64,000 nt of DNA from assembly GCF_030770395.1 (NCBI RefSeq), contig NZ_CP132480.1, forward strand, positions 1,475,335 through 1,539,334. The letters are read 5' to 3'. Position numbers and translations under genes: made by a program. The notes beneath the pieces were generated by a model. It did not search any database, had not been told where the DNA came from, and was given only the letters and a program-made list of their open reading frames with translations. Every line of letters begins with the position of its first letter. Position 1 is the stretch's first letter. Positions 1-8,709 of the stretch are shown here, piece by piece. Source of the DNA: Telluria beijingensis. Its GTDB lineage: Bacteria > Pseudomonadota > Gammaproteobacteria > Burkholderiales > Burkholderiaceae_D.

Positions 1-1
1 T

Positions 2-529
2 GCAGGCGCCGTCGGCGCCTCTGCGGCGGTGTCGCCGGCCGAGCAGTCGATGGAACGCATCGCCGGGGTGTACAAGCACCGCTTCACGAGCGGAATAATC
101 GTGCCCGGCAGGGAAGAGACCGAGTCCTACCAGGCCGAGAACATCATCGAGATCGTCCCGTACGACCGCGAGCATGTCTACCTGCGCGTGCATCTCGATT
201 TCTTCAATGGCCACACCTGCGGCATCCACGGCATGGCGCGCTTCGAGGGCGGCATGTTCGTCCATCGCGATCCGCAGCCGCCGACCGCAGGCGACCCGCC
301 TTGCGTGCTCAAGGTTGGGGAAGAAAACGGCAAGTTGACGCTCACCGACCGACCGTCACCCGATGCCGCACGTACCTGCGCGGCGTATTGCGGTGCGCGC
401 GGCAGCCTGGATTACGAGATCGGCATGGACCAGCGGCGGCCGATTCGCTATCTGGAGCGGCTCAAGGCATCGCGCCAGTACAAGGAGGCGCAACACCATC
501 TGCTGCGGTCGATGCCCGCGTCGCCCTGA
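2..529 (+). CDS. Cysteine-containing periplasmic protein of unknown function, 5'-truncated
   Basis: The frame is open to the window edge and begins with an Ala/Gly/Val-rich stretch that looks like the end of a signal peptide, so the true start is probably upstream. A GTG at 29 is in frame but has no clear ribosome binding site. The visible part is about 175 residues and soluble. It contains a CGIHG motif in the middle and, near the end, a pair of cysteines in CAAYCGARGSL, a pattern seen in small secreted proteins with disulfides. I do not recognise a family. It converges on the next gene with only six bases between the stops. Confidence 0.6.
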   Translation, partial: AGAVGASAAVSPAEQSMERIAGVYKHRFTSGIIVPGREETESYQAENIIEIVPYDREHVYLRVHLDFFNGHTCGIHGMARFEGGMFVHRDPQPPTAGDPPCVLKVGEENGKLTLTDRPSPDAARTCAAYCGARGSLDYEIGMDQRRPIRYLERLKASRQYKEAQHHLLRSMPASP

Positions 530-535
530 ATGATC

Positions 536-1657
536 TCAGGGCGCCACGTCCCCCGCCTTTTCGGCGATCGGCCGCACATGGCGCAGCAGCGCATCGAGCA
601 TCTTGCCCGGCTCTTCGTTGAACATCTCGTGGCCCGAATGCTCGAACCACACCAGTTTCTTGTACGGCGCCTTGACGGTCTCGAACCACTCGGCGGTCAC
701 GCTGGACGAGACGTTGTAGTCATACCGGCCGTTGAAGACGATGATCGGGCAGTCGAAGCGCTTGTGGACGCTGAAGTCGGTCGCGATCACCTCGGCCAGC
801 AGGTGTTCTTGGGAGAAGTCGTTACCGGTCCACATCTTGCGCAGGTCGGTATCGGTGTACTCGGGCGCCAGGCGCGCCGCGGCGCCCTCATGCGCGAAGT
901 CCTTGCGGGCATGCACGGCGCCGCCGTAGTAGCCCAGCCACTTGCGCTGCAGGTAGATGTCCTTCAGCACGATCTTGCGTCCGGGCGCCGCGTAGTCGCC
1001 CAGCGACTCGAGCTCGCGCACCGCCTCGGCGTTGTTGTCGCGCCGCGCGGCGTCGAGCGCGAAGCGCAGGCCGCGCCGTTCGCCTTCTGGCCCGTTGGTG
1101 GCCTGGCCCATGCCGATATAGGCGTGCAGCCATTCCGGATGCTTGCTCGCCAGCTCGATGCCGAGCGAGCTGCCCCAGGAGTGGCCCAGCACGAAGATGC
1201 GCTCCTTGCCGAATTCCTTGCGCAGCCATTGCACCATCTCTTCGGTGTCGGCGACCATGCGCTCGCGCTTCATGGTCGGCGCCACGACGGCCGGATCGTT
1301 GGCGGCATAGGTCTTGCCGGCGCCGCGCTGGTCCCACTGCACCACGGTAAAGAAGTCTTCCCAGCCGCGCTGGAAGTACCAGCTGGTCGGCATCGACACA
1401 TAGCCCGGCCCGCCGTGCAGCATCAACAGCACCGGATTGCGGCGGTCCACGCCGCGCACCGAGATCCACTGGTCGATGCCGCCGATGCGCACAGCCTCGG
1501 TCCGCTCGATCGCGCCCGGCATGACCAGGCGCCGCATGTCGGCCACGATCTTGACCGCTTCGGCGCGGCTCTCGGGTTTCTGGGCGGAGGCCGGCACCGT
1601 CATGGCCGCGGCAAGCAGGGTGAACAGGGCAATGGCAGGGGCCAGACTTTTAATCAT
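536..1657 (-). CDS. Secreted alpha/beta hydrolase, proline iminopeptidase-like
   Basis: This 373-residue protein has an N-terminal signal peptide (about residues 1-25, ending ASA). The alpha/beta-hydrolase fold shows an HGGPG oxyanion-hole motif at 81-85 and the nucleophile elbow GHSWGS with Ser159. The acid and base fit NGRYDYN (Asp312) and HSGHEMF (His342). HGGPG together with GHSWG is typical of the S33 proline iminopeptidase group, but many members have other esterase or peptidase activity, so the substrate is not assigned. The signal peptide implies a periplasmic enzyme. It is transcribed away from the next gene, sharing a 180-base divergent region. Confidence 0.85.
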   Translation of the reverse strand: MIKSLAPAIALFTLLAAAMTVPASAQKPESRAEAVKIVADMRRLVMPGAIERTEAVRIGGIDQWISVRGVDRRNPVLLMLHGGPGYVSMPTSWYFQRGWEDFFTVVQWDQRGAGKTYAANDPAVVAPTMKRERMVADTEEMVQWLRKEFGKERIFVLGHSWGSSLGIELASKHPEWLHAYIGMGQATNGPEGERRGLRFALDAARRDNNAEAVRELESLGDYAAPGRKIVLKDIYLQRKWLGYYGGAVHARKDFAHEGAAARLAPEYTDTDLRKMWTGNDFSQEHLLAEVIATDFSVHKRFDCPIIVFNGRYDYNVSSSVTAEWFETVKAPYKKLVWFEHSGHEMFNEEPGKMLDALLRHVRPIAEKAGDVAP

Positions 1658-1840
1658 TTGGAATCCTTGCTTATAAGTAACTAGTCATTATCCATGCACT
1701 GCCCACGTTGTTCAACATTGCGCTGCACAATAGATGGGCCTTCTACAATGTCGGTATCCCAAACCAGGCATCGGGTTCGCCGCCAGTTGGCGATGTATTG
1801 ACGCGCCGTAGCGCCGCCCCTTGCAATGCGAAAGGTAAAC

Positions 1841-2956
1841 ATGACGAACGACGACCGACAGCAAGACCCGTCTTCCGGCGCCAATACGCTGGACATCGCC
1901 GCGCGCTCTCCCGAATTCCTGTGCAATGCAGTGGCGTTGACGACGGACGGCGCGATGTTCCTCGGCTTGCCGCGCTGGACCGGCATGCGCGACACGCCGT
2001 CGGTGGTGCGGGTGGACGGCGATGGCGCGCTGCGGCCGTTCCCGGGCGGCGCCTGGAACGACTGGGCCTTTGGCAAGCCGGTGGACGACGCCATCGTGCA
2101 GGTCAGTGCCCTCCACGTCTTCGGCGACGATACGCTGTGGGTGGTCGACCAGGGCGCGCCGGACGGCAAGGCGACTTTGCCAGGGGCGCAGAAGGTGCTG
2201 CAGTTCGATGCCCACAGCGGCGCCTTGCTGCGCGCGCTGCGCTTCGGCGCGGACGTCCTGCCCGAGGGCGCCCGCCTGAACGACCTGCGCATCCAGGGTT
2301 CGCGTGTGATTCTCACCGACGCCGGCCTGGGGGCGCTGGTGGTGCACGACCTCGCGACCGGCCACACGCTGCGCCGCCTCGAAGCCCATCCCCTGCTACT
2401 GCAATCCGAGGTGCAGCCGCTGCGCGGCAGCGGCCGGCGCGTGCTGGTCGACGCCGATGGCGGGCGGCTGCGCCTCGGCTGCACCTTCCTCGAGATCTCG
2501 CCCGACGGCGAATGGCTGTATTTCTCGACCCCGACCGGCCCGTTCCGGCGCGTGCCGACCGCGCTGCTATGCGACGCGTCGGTCGACGATGATGCGGTCG
2601 CCGCCGCGATCGAGGACGTGGCGACTGTCCCGAGCTTCTACGGCAGCGCGATGGACAGCCGCGGCAACCTGTACCTGGCCAATGCCGAACAGCGCTGCAT
2701 CGAGGTCGTGGCGCCGACGGGCCGGCGGGCAGTGCTGGCGGTCGACGAGCGCCTGGTCGGACCGGTCGCGCCGTTCATCACGCGCGAGCGCCGCCTGCTG
2801 GTGCCGGCGACGCAGGGCGAACTGCTGCCGGAGTGCGACGGCGGCCATAACGGCATCGAACGGCCGTTCCTGGTGCTGTCGATGGCGCTGCCCGAGAGCG
2901 TCGATGGCATCGTGCTCGGCGATGCGCTCATGCCTGTGACGTCGGCGCCGGCCTGA
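1841..2956 (+). CDS. Major royal jelly/yellow family beta-propeller protein
   Basis: The ATG at 1841 is preferred over one five codons upstream because GAAAGG lies eight bases before it. The 371-residue product has no signal peptide. It carries the repeats of the MRJP/yellow propeller family, for example NDLRIQGSRVILTDAG near the middle and FYGSAMDSRGNLYLAN later. Bacterial members are usually annotated as L-dopachrome tautomerase-related or gluconolactonase-like proteins and their reactions are mostly unknown. It is a single-gene unit, converging with five bases spacing on the DUF4230 gene. Family assignment is fairly firm; function is not. Confidence 0.75.
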   Translation: MTNDDRQQDPSSGANTLDIAARSPEFLCNAVALTTDGAMFLGLPRWTGMRDTPSVVRVDGDGALRPFPGGAWNDWAFGKPVDDAIVQVSALHVFGDDTLWVVDQGAPDGKATLPGAQKVLQFDAHSGALLRALRFGADVLPEGARLNDLRIQGSRVILTDAGLGALVVHDLATGHTLRRLEAHPLLLQSEVQPLRGSGRRVLVDADGGRLRLGCTFLEISPDGEWLYFSTPTGPFRRVPTALLCDASVDDDAVAAAIEDVATVPSFYGSAMDSRGNLYLANAEQRCIEVVAPTGRRAVLAVDERLVGPVAPFITRERRLLVPATQGELLPECDGGHNGIERPFLVLSMALPESVDGIVLGDALMPVTSAPA

Positions 2957-2960
2957 GAGC

Positions 2961-3602
2961 TCAGGGGCTGGCGCTGGCGCGCGCTTCCCAGATGACGTTC
3001 GGCGTCCAGCCGGTGGCGCCCAGGGTCGCCTGCAGGACGGCGGCCGCATTTTCTTTCGCGGCATCGAGCACGCCGGGCTGCTTGCAGGCCGCCTGCACCG
3101 CCTTCTGCGCCGTCGCCAGCGCATTGTTCATCGCATTGGTGCGGGTCTGCGCCGAGGGGATGAAGGCTTGCAAGCCCTGGTCGGTGACCGCATAGAAGTA
3201 GGAGCCGCCGCGGTTGCGCGCCTCGTGGCTGATGCGCGCCTGCAGCGGCGCGGGCGGCGGCAGCACGACCGTCATGGTGCGCGCGCGTGCGTCGACGTCG
3301 TCGTAGCGCGCCTGGCGCAGGTCGGTCGCGACCGTGCAGTCGCCGCGCGCGACCAGCAGCACGCGGGTGCTGCCCAGGCGCACCTCCCATTGCGACCAGG
3401 GGATGTCGACCGCGTTCGGCTGGGTGAATTCGATCACGTCGGCGTAGTTCATCTTGAGCGAGACCAGGTGGCCCATCTTTTCCAGCGACACCAGGGGCGG
3501 CGCCGGCGCCTCGGGCGGGGCCGGCTGCCTGATGAAGGCGAAGGTGATGGCCGCGGCCAGGATGGCGACCAGTAGCAGCGGCAGGCGTTGCGGTGATTTC
3601 AT
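2961..3602 (-). CDS. DUF4230 family membrane-anchored protein
   Basis: The 213-residue protein starts with a short hydrophobic segment (about 8-25) that acts as an anchor or uncleaved signal, followed by a Pro/Ala linker. The body matches the DUF4230 pattern as I know it: LEKMGHLVSLKMNYADVIE, then LLVARGDC, then a YDDVDARARTMTVVLPPP stretch. Members are predicted to lie outside the cytoplasmic membrane and no role is established. It is monocistronic and diverges from the methyltransferase gene. Confidence 0.75.
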   Translation of the reverse strand: MKSPQRLPLLLVAILAAAITFAFIRQPAPPEAPAPPLVSLEKMGHLVSLKMNYADVIEFTQPNAVDIPWSQWEVRLGSTRVLLVARGDCTVATDLRQARYDDVDARARTMTVVLPPPAPLQARISHEARNRGGSYFYAVTDQGLQAFIPSAQTRTNAMNNALATAQKAVQAACKQPGVLDAAKENAAAVLQATLGATGWTPNVIWEARASASP

Positions 3603-3716
3603 GGACGAGATTCGGCTTGCATGGAGATCTGGCAGTCTACTGGATGATGGCGCCGGCCGCCGCCCTGGAAGCGGGGCACGTCGGCTCGGGCATAATGGGC
3701 GTCAAAGGAGATGCCC

Positions 3717-4397
3717 ATGACCGCCCATACCGACGCAGCAATCCTCGAATCGTGGTCGCACAACGCCGAACCATGGACCGCGGCCGTGCGCGGCGGCGAG
3801 ATCGAAACGCGCAAGCTGGTGACCGATGCCGCCATCGTCGACGCGGTGCGGGCGCAGGCGCCGCGCAGCGGCGTCGATCTCGGCTGCGGCGAAGGCTGGC
3901 TGGTGCGCGCCTTGCCAGGGGTAGCGATGGTCGGCGTGGATGCGATCGCCGGCCTGGTCGAGCAGGCGCGGGCGGCGGGCGGCGGCGAGTTCCGGGTCAT
4001 GTCCTACGAAGAGATCGCGGCCGGCAAGCTGGCGCTGGCGGCCGACATCGCCGTCGCCAATTTCTCGCTGATCGGGAAAGAAGCGGTCGATGGCCTGTTC
4101 GCCGCCGCGCCGACTTACCTGCGCCAGGGCGGCACGCTGATCGTCCAGACCGTTCACCCCTTGACGGCTTGCGGCGACGCGCCGTACGTCGACGGCTGGC
4201 GCGCCGGCAGCTGGGCCGGCTTCAGCGACGATTTCCGGGACGCGCCGCCATGGTACTTCCGCACGGTCGCGAGCTGGATCGCGCTGTTCGAATTGCACGG
4301 CCTGCGCGTCATCGAGATGCGCGAGCCGCTGCATCCGCGCACGGGCAAGCCGGCGTCGATGATCCTGGCCGGGCGGCTGTGCACCCCACCCACATGA
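3717..4397 (+). CDS. Class I SAM-dependent methyltransferase
   Basis: The start at 3717 is chosen over the ATG at 3711 because AAAGGAG ends at 3710, directly against the first ATG but six bases from the second. The product (226 residues) has the nucleotide-binding motif DLGCGEGW near residue 55, followed by GVDAI, typical of the Rossmann-type methyltransferases acting on small molecules. An IVQTVHP strand and a WYFRTVASW segment fit the later core motifs. No neighbour points to a substrate. A CATAAT hexamer 20 bases upstream may be the -10 of its promoter. Confidence 0.85.
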   Translation: MTAHTDAAILESWSHNAEPWTAAVRGGEIETRKLVTDAAIVDAVRAQAPRSGVDLGCGEGWLVRALPGVAMVGVDAIAGLVEQARAAGGGEFRVMSYEEIAAGKLALAADIAVANFSLIGKEAVDGLFAAAPTYLRQGGTLIVQTVHPLTACGDAPYVDGWRAGSWAGFSDDFRDAPPWYFRTVASWIALFELHGLRVIEMREPLHPRTGKPASMILAGRLCTPPT

Positions 4398-4538
4398 GAT
4401 CGCGTCCATGCGCGGTCGACAGCGGATCTGCTGTCTGATTCTTGCAACCCACTCTTGGTGCGTCGTTGCATGCCCATGGCGCATTTACGAGGATTAATTT
4501 CCCATTAGACAACAAAATACGCCCATCACTGGTGCGTA

Positions 4539-4657
4539 TGTCTCATATATAAAACGTGAATTTTTATTTGAAACAAAGGGCTGGTTAAGCGCAATTAGTC
4601 TGCTATATTTCTCTCACGCTCAGCTCACCTATGAATTGTTGTTTCATATGTGAGACA
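4539..4657. promoter_or_regulatory. Two related half-palindromic sites, candidate IclR operators
   Basis: TGTTTCATATGTGAGACA at 4640-4657 is an imperfect palindrome (TGTYTCA, four-base centre, TGARACA). A related site, TGTCTCATATAT, begins at 4539, 101 bases upstream. Both lie before the first gene of the catabolic operon, which encodes its own IclR regulator. Binding by that regulator is inferred from position and symmetry only. The intergenic stretch 4398-4693 is AT-richer than its surroundings and holds a TATATT at 4604 without a good -35, as expected of an activated promoter. Confidence 0.45.
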
Positions 4658-4693
4658 AACTCGACGCCTAGCGCCGTACACCGTGAGAGACAT

Positions 4694-5482
4694 ATGATTG
4701 AAATTGAGTTCCGTAAAGTCGGTAAAAGTTTCATCGACCGGCAAACCTCGCAACCGCGCCCAGCGGTTACAAATGTCAATATCTCGATCCGCAGCGGCGA
4801 GGTGGTGTCCATCATCGGACCCTCGGGCTGCGGAAAGAGCACCCTGCTCAATATGGGCGCCGGCCTCTACCTGCCGACGGTCGGTGAAGTCTATGTCGGC
4901 GGCGAGCTGGTGACCAAGCCGGTACGCAAGGTCGCCTTCATGCTGCAGAAGGACCTGTTGATGCCATGGCGCACCATTCGCGACAACGTCGCCCTGGGCC
5001 TGGAAATCGACGGCGTCGGCGCCGACGAGCGCCGCCGCAGCGCCGATGCGCTGCTGGCCAAGTGCCACCTCAAGGGCTTCGAAGACCACTATCCCTACCA
5101 GCTGTCTGGCGGCATGCGCCAGCGCGCCGCGCTGGCCCGCACCCTGGCGGTCGACCCGCAGGTGCTGCTGCTCGACGAGCCGTTCTCGGCCCTGGATGCC
5201 CAGACCAAGATGATCCTGCAGCAAGACCTCGCCAAGATGCTGTTCGAGAAGAAGAAGACCGCCCTGTTCATCACCCACGACCTGATCGAAGGCATTGCGA
5301 TGTCCGACCGCCTGCTGGTGATGAGCGAGCGCCCCGGCACGATCATCGAAGAAATCATGGTCGACCTGCCGCACCGCGACAACCCGCTCGAACGCCGCAA
5401 GCTGCCCGAGATCGGTCCACTGGCCGGACGCCTGATGGAACTGCTCAAGGTCGGCAAGAACCAGGATGCCGAGCTGCACTGA
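4694..5482 (+). CDS. ABC transporter ATP-binding protein, SsuB/TauB/NrtD type
   Basis: The ATPase subunit of an importer for an organic anion or aromatic compound. The 262-residue protein has Walker A GPSGCGKST, the signature LSGGMRQR and Walker B LLLDEPFSALD, in the order and spacing of the nitrate/sulfonate/taurine group. An in-frame ATG at 4631 would add 21 unusual residues and place the palindrome at 4640-4657 inside the gene, so 4694 is preferred. It is the first gene of an operon continuing to 18501. It energises the permease and binding protein that follow. Confidence 0.92.
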   Translation: MIEIEFRKVGKSFIDRQTSQPRPAVTNVNISIRSGEVVSIIGPSGCGKSTLLNMGAGLYLPTVGEVYVGGELVTKPVRKVAFMLQKDLLMPWRTIRDNVALGLEIDGVGADERRRSADALLAKCHLKGFEDHYPYQLSGGMRQRAALARTLAVDPQVLLLDEPFSALDAQTKMILQQDLAKMLFEKKKTALFITHDLIEGIAMSDRLLVMSERPGTIIEEIMVDLPHRDNPLERRKLPEIGPLAGRLMELLKVGKNQDAELH

Positions 5483-5524
5483 CAGCCGCGCCAAGTACCT
5501 CAACCATTCAAACTGGGAGTTTTC

Positions 5525-6526
5525 ATGAGCATGCAAAAAATCCTCGCACGGGCCGGCGTCGGCTTCAGCCTGGGCCTCGCGTTCGCGTTTGCCGGCAGCG
5601 CGCCGGCGCTGGCCGCGGTGGAAGAAGTGACGTACCTGCTGCCGGCGCCGCCGAACACGCTGGCATTCGCGCCGTGGATGATCGCCCAGCAGAAGGGCTA
5701 TTACGCGGCCGAAGGCCTCAAGGTCTCGTTCGTCGCCGCGCGCGGCGGCGTCGACGTGGCCAAGCAGATCGGCTCGGGCAATGCCCTGATCGGCGGCGCC
5801 ATCGGCGACACCCCGATCATCGTGCGCGCCAATGGCGTGCCGGTGAAGGCGATCGCGGTGCTCGGCGCCGGCTCGCTGACGATGGTGGGCGTGCACCAGA
5901 ACGGCGGCATCAAGTCGCTGGGCGACCTGAAAGGCAAGACCGTCACCGTGATGTCGTACACCGACACCACCTATTACGCGCTGCTGGGCAACCTCAAGAC
6001 GATCGACCTGGGCAAGAGCGACGCCGAGATCCAGGCCGCCGGTCCTTCCGGCGTATGGCAGGTGTTCGCGGCCGGTAAATCGCAGGCAATGGCCGCCGTG
6101 CCGGACTGGATCGTGAGCGCCACCGGCGCCGGCGCCAAGGTCGACATCATCGAGACCGACGGCTTCAAGAGCATGGCCCAGGCCATCCTCGCCTCCGACG
6201 AGACCATCAGGACCAAACCCGAACTGCTCAAGCGCCTGGTGCGCGCCACCCTGCGCGGCATGGACGACATCATGAAGGATCCGAAAGCCGCCACCGCCAC
6301 CTACGTGGCCGCGGTGCCGTCGTACAAGGGCAAGGAGGCGGCGGTCGAAGAGACCCTGAACATGTACCGCAAATACGTCTACGCCGACCAGAAACCGCTC
6401 GGCCAGATCGACGCGGCGCGCATGGAGAGCGTGCAGAAGTTCTACGTCGGCGAAGGCATCGTGAGCCGCGCCAGCGCCGTGGGCGACCTGTACACCAACC
6501 AGTTCATCGGGACGGGCGCCAAATGA
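5525..6526 (+). CDS. ABC transporter substrate-binding protein, NMT1/SsuA type
   Basis: Periplasmic receptor of the importer. It is 333 residues with a clear signal peptide ending in APALA near residue 30. The mature part shows the two-lobed NMT1/SsuA-like pattern: FAPWMIAQQKGYYAAEGLKVSF at the start, GNALIGGAIGDTPI, then a GDLKGKTVTV segment. This family binds sulfonates, nitrate, thiamine precursors and aromatic carboxylates, so the ligand cannot be told from sequence. A GGAG lies seven bases upstream of the ATG. The stop overlaps the permease start by four bases (ATGA), so the two are translationally coupled. Confidence 0.9.
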   Translation: MSMQKILARAGVGFSLGLAFAFAGSAPALAAVEEVTYLLPAPPNTLAFAPWMIAQQKGYYAAEGLKVSFVAARGGVDVAKQIGSGNALIGGAIGDTPIIVRANGVPVKAIAVLGAGSLTMVGVHQNGGIKSLGDLKGKTVTVMSYTDTTYYALLGNLKTIDLGKSDAEIQAAGPSGVWQVFAAGKSQAMAAVPDWIVSATGAGAKVDIIETDGFKSMAQAILASDETIRTKPELLKRLVRATLRGMDDIMKDPKAATATYVAAVPSYKGKEAAVEETLNMYRKYVYADQKPLGQIDAARMESVQKFYVGEGIVSRASAVGDLYTNQFIGTGAK

Positions 6527-7362
6527 ATACGGCCACCACCGTTGCCACGCCGGCCGTGACGGCGCCGCCGAAGGCCAATCCGGCCCTGCGCGAAAAAGCC
6601 TACACGGTTGGCGGCAGCCTGCTGGTGCTGGCCATCTTCCTGGCCGCCTGGGAGTGGGGGCCGGGCTGGATGGGCATGCCCGAGTTCATCCTGCCGCGCT
6701 TCTCGCGCGTGGTGCAGGAGGCGATCTTCATGTGGCACAACAGCGACCTGCTGGGCCACTTCGGCATCACCGCGCTCGAAGTGGTGGTCGGCTTCGCCCT
6801 CGGCTCGCTGCTGGGGCTGGGCGTCGGCGTCGCGCTGGGCCTGTCCCCGCGCGCCGAGGCGATGCTCTCGCCCTACATCCTGGCGCTGCAGATCGCGCCC
6901 AAGGTGGCGTTCGCGCCGCTGTTCGTGATGTGGCTCGGCTACACGATCTATCCGAAGGTGCTGGTCGCCGTGCTGATCGTGTTCTTCCCGGTGATGATCA
7001 ACGTGCTGTCGGCGATCCGCACGGTCGACCCGGACATGGTCAACCTGGTGCGCACGCTGAACGCCAGCCGCTGGCAGATCTTCCGCCTGGTCGAATTCCG
7101 CTCCGCCATGCCGGCCCTGTTCTCTGGCCTGCGCATCGCCTCCACCCTGGCCGTGATCGGCGTCACGGTGGGTGAACTGGTGGGCGGCAACAAGGGCCTG
7201 GGCTTCCTGCTGGTCGACGGCGAAGGGCAGGGCAATACCGCCGCCGTGTTCGTCGCGATCTGCGCGCTCACGCTCACCGGCATCCTGACCTACGGCGCCG
7301 TGGTGTGGGCCGAACGCCGCGTGCTGCACTACCTGCCGCGCGCCACCACCAGCACCAACTGA
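6523..7362 (+). CDS. ABC transporter permease, SsuC/TauC type
   Basis: The membrane subunit of the importer, 279 residues with about six hydrophobic segments beginning near residue 30. The EAA-type loop is visible in the second half (LVRTLNASRWQIFRLVEFRSAMPALFSGLRIA), where the ATPase docks. Its start overlaps the binding protein stop by four bases. The three importer genes come first in the operon, as expected if the cluster degrades an imported compound. Confidence 0.92.
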   Translation: MNTATTVATPAVTAPPKANPALREKAYTVGGSLLVLAIFLAAWEWGPGWMGMPEFILPRFSRVVQEAIFMWHNSDLLGHFGITALEVVVGFALGSLLGLGVGVALGLSPRAEAMLSPYILALQIAPKVAFAPLFVMWLGYTIYPKVLVAVLIVFFPVMINVLSAIRTVDPDMVNLVRTLNASRWQIFRLVEFRSAMPALFSGLRIASTLAVIGVTVGELVGGNKGLGFLLVDGEGQGNTAAVFVAICALTLTGILTYGAVVWAERRVLHYLPRATTSTN

Positions 7363-7382
7363 TAACCGAGGAAAGCGCTTCA

Positions 7383-8147
7383 ATGAACGAGATTACTGGA
7401 CTGCTCGCCGGCCGCAAGGTGCTGGTCACCGGCGCCGCGCGCGGCCTCGGCCTGGCCTTCGCCACCGCCATCGCCGAAGCCGGCGCCCGCGTGGCGCTGG
7501 CCGACATCCTGCACGACGTGCTGGAAGACAGCGTCGCCGCCTTGCGCCAGCGCGGGCTGGACGTGCAGGGCTTCGCCCTCGACATGGCCGAGCCAAGTGC
7601 GATCGAGGCCTGCGCCGGCGCCGCCATCGGCTGGCTGGGCGGCCTCGATGGCCTGGTCAACAACGCCGCCATCACCAACTCGGGCGGCCGCAGCGCGGAG
7701 CAGCTCGACATCGCGCTGTGGGACAAGGTCATGGACGTCAATGTGCGCGGCACCTGGCTGATGACCAATGCCTGCCTGCCGGCGCTGCGCGCGTCAGGCC
7801 AGGGCGCGATCGTCAACCTGGCCTCGGACACGCCGCTGTGGGGCGCGCCCAACCTGCTGGCCTATGTCGCCAGCAAGGGCGCCATCATCGGCATGACCCG
7901 CTCGCTGGCGCGCGAGGAAGGCGCGCACGGCATCACGGTCAACGCCATCGCGCCCGGCCTGACCAGGGTCGAGGCGACCGAATACGTGCCGGCCCAGCGC
8001 TACCAGACCTACCAGGACGGCCGCGCGCTGCAGCGGCTGCAGGTGCCCGACGACGTGACCGGTGCGGTGCTGTTCGCGCTGTCGTCGCTGTCGCGCTTCG
8101 TCACCGGCCAGACCCTTGCCGTCAACGGCGGCTTTGTCATGAACTGA
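7383..8147 (+). CDS. SDR family NAD(P)-dependent oxidoreductase
   Basis: A 254-residue short-chain dehydrogenase. It has the cofactor motif TGAARGLG near residue 17, the NNAA motif, catalytic Ser in the SDTPLWG segment, and YVASKG (Tyr-x3-Lys). The ATG follows GAGGAAAGCG with good spacing; longer in-frame starts would run back into the permease gene. In an aromatic catabolic operon such an enzyme could rearomatise a cis-dihydrodiol or oxidise a side-chain alcohol. That role is inference. Confidence 0.9.
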   Translation: MNEITGLLAGRKVLVTGAARGLGLAFATAIAEAGARVALADILHDVLEDSVAALRQRGLDVQGFALDMAEPSAIEACAGAAIGWLGGLDGLVNNAAITNSGGRSAEQLDIALWDKVMDVNVRGTWLMTNACLPALRASGQGAIVNLASDTPLWGAPNLLAYVASKGAIIGMTRSLAREEGAHGITVNAIAPGLTRVEATEYVPAQRYQTYQDGRALQRLQVPDDVTGAVLFALSSLSRFVTGQTLAVNGGFVMN

Positions 8148-8164
8148 TCACCAGGAGCCCAACC

Positions 8165-8704
8165 ATGAACGATATGACCGAACAGCAGCACGCCAAGCGC
8201 AGCTGGGATTGCCCGGAAGGCGCCAGCTTCGAAGAGTGGATGAATACCCGCGTCGCGCGCTTCGAGACCCGCAAGTACGACTGGAACGCGCTCAAGTTCC
8301 AGGCCGATTTCGATCCCAAGTATGGCCGCGCGCAGATGCGCTACATCGGCACCGGCGGCACCGGCGTGGCCAACGACAGCAGCGTGATCCCGTCCGAGCA
8401 TTTCACCTTCTCGACCATGATCATCCCGGCCGGCCACGAAGGCCCGCCGCACCTGCACGTCGACGTCGAAGAGGTGTTCTTCGTCCTGCGCGGCAAGCTC
8501 AAGCTGGTGCTGGAAAAGGACGGCGAACGCTTCGAGACCATCCTGACCGACCGCGACGTGGTGTCGATCCCGCCCGGCGTCTACCGCGAAGAGATCAATA
8601 TCGGCGAAGAAGACGCGCTGATGTGCGTCATGCTCGGCGCCCAGAAGCCGGTCACGCCGACCTATCCGCCAGAGCATCCGCTGGCCCAGATCAAACGGGG
8701 CTGA
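8165..8704 (+). CDS. Cupin domain protein
   Basis: The 179-residue protein has a single conserved cupin barrel. Motif 1 is PPHLHVDVEEVFFVLRGKL, giving the metal-binding HxH...E ligands, and motif 2 is VVSIPPGVYRE. The metal-binding His of motif 2 appears replaced, so metal binding may be partial. It lies 17 bases after the SDR and five bases before the hydrolase, preceded by CAGGAG. Cupins in catabolic clusters can be dioxygenases, isomerases or sensors; nothing here decides between these. Confidence 0.85.
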   Translation: MNDMTEQQHAKRSWDCPEGASFEEWMNTRVARFETRKYDWNALKFQADFDPKYGRAQMRYIGTGGTGVANDSSVIPSEHFTFSTMIIPAGHEGPPHLHVDVEEVFFVLRGKLKLVLEKDGERFETILTDRDVVSIPPGVYREEINIGEEDALMCVMLGAQKPVTPTYPPEHPLAQIKRG

Positions 8705-8709
8705 ACCAG

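Noticed and set aside
4631..4693. An upstream ATG extending the importer ATPase by 21 residues
   Set aside because: The added residues are Cys-rich and unlike the family, and the stretch contains the candidate operator palindrome.
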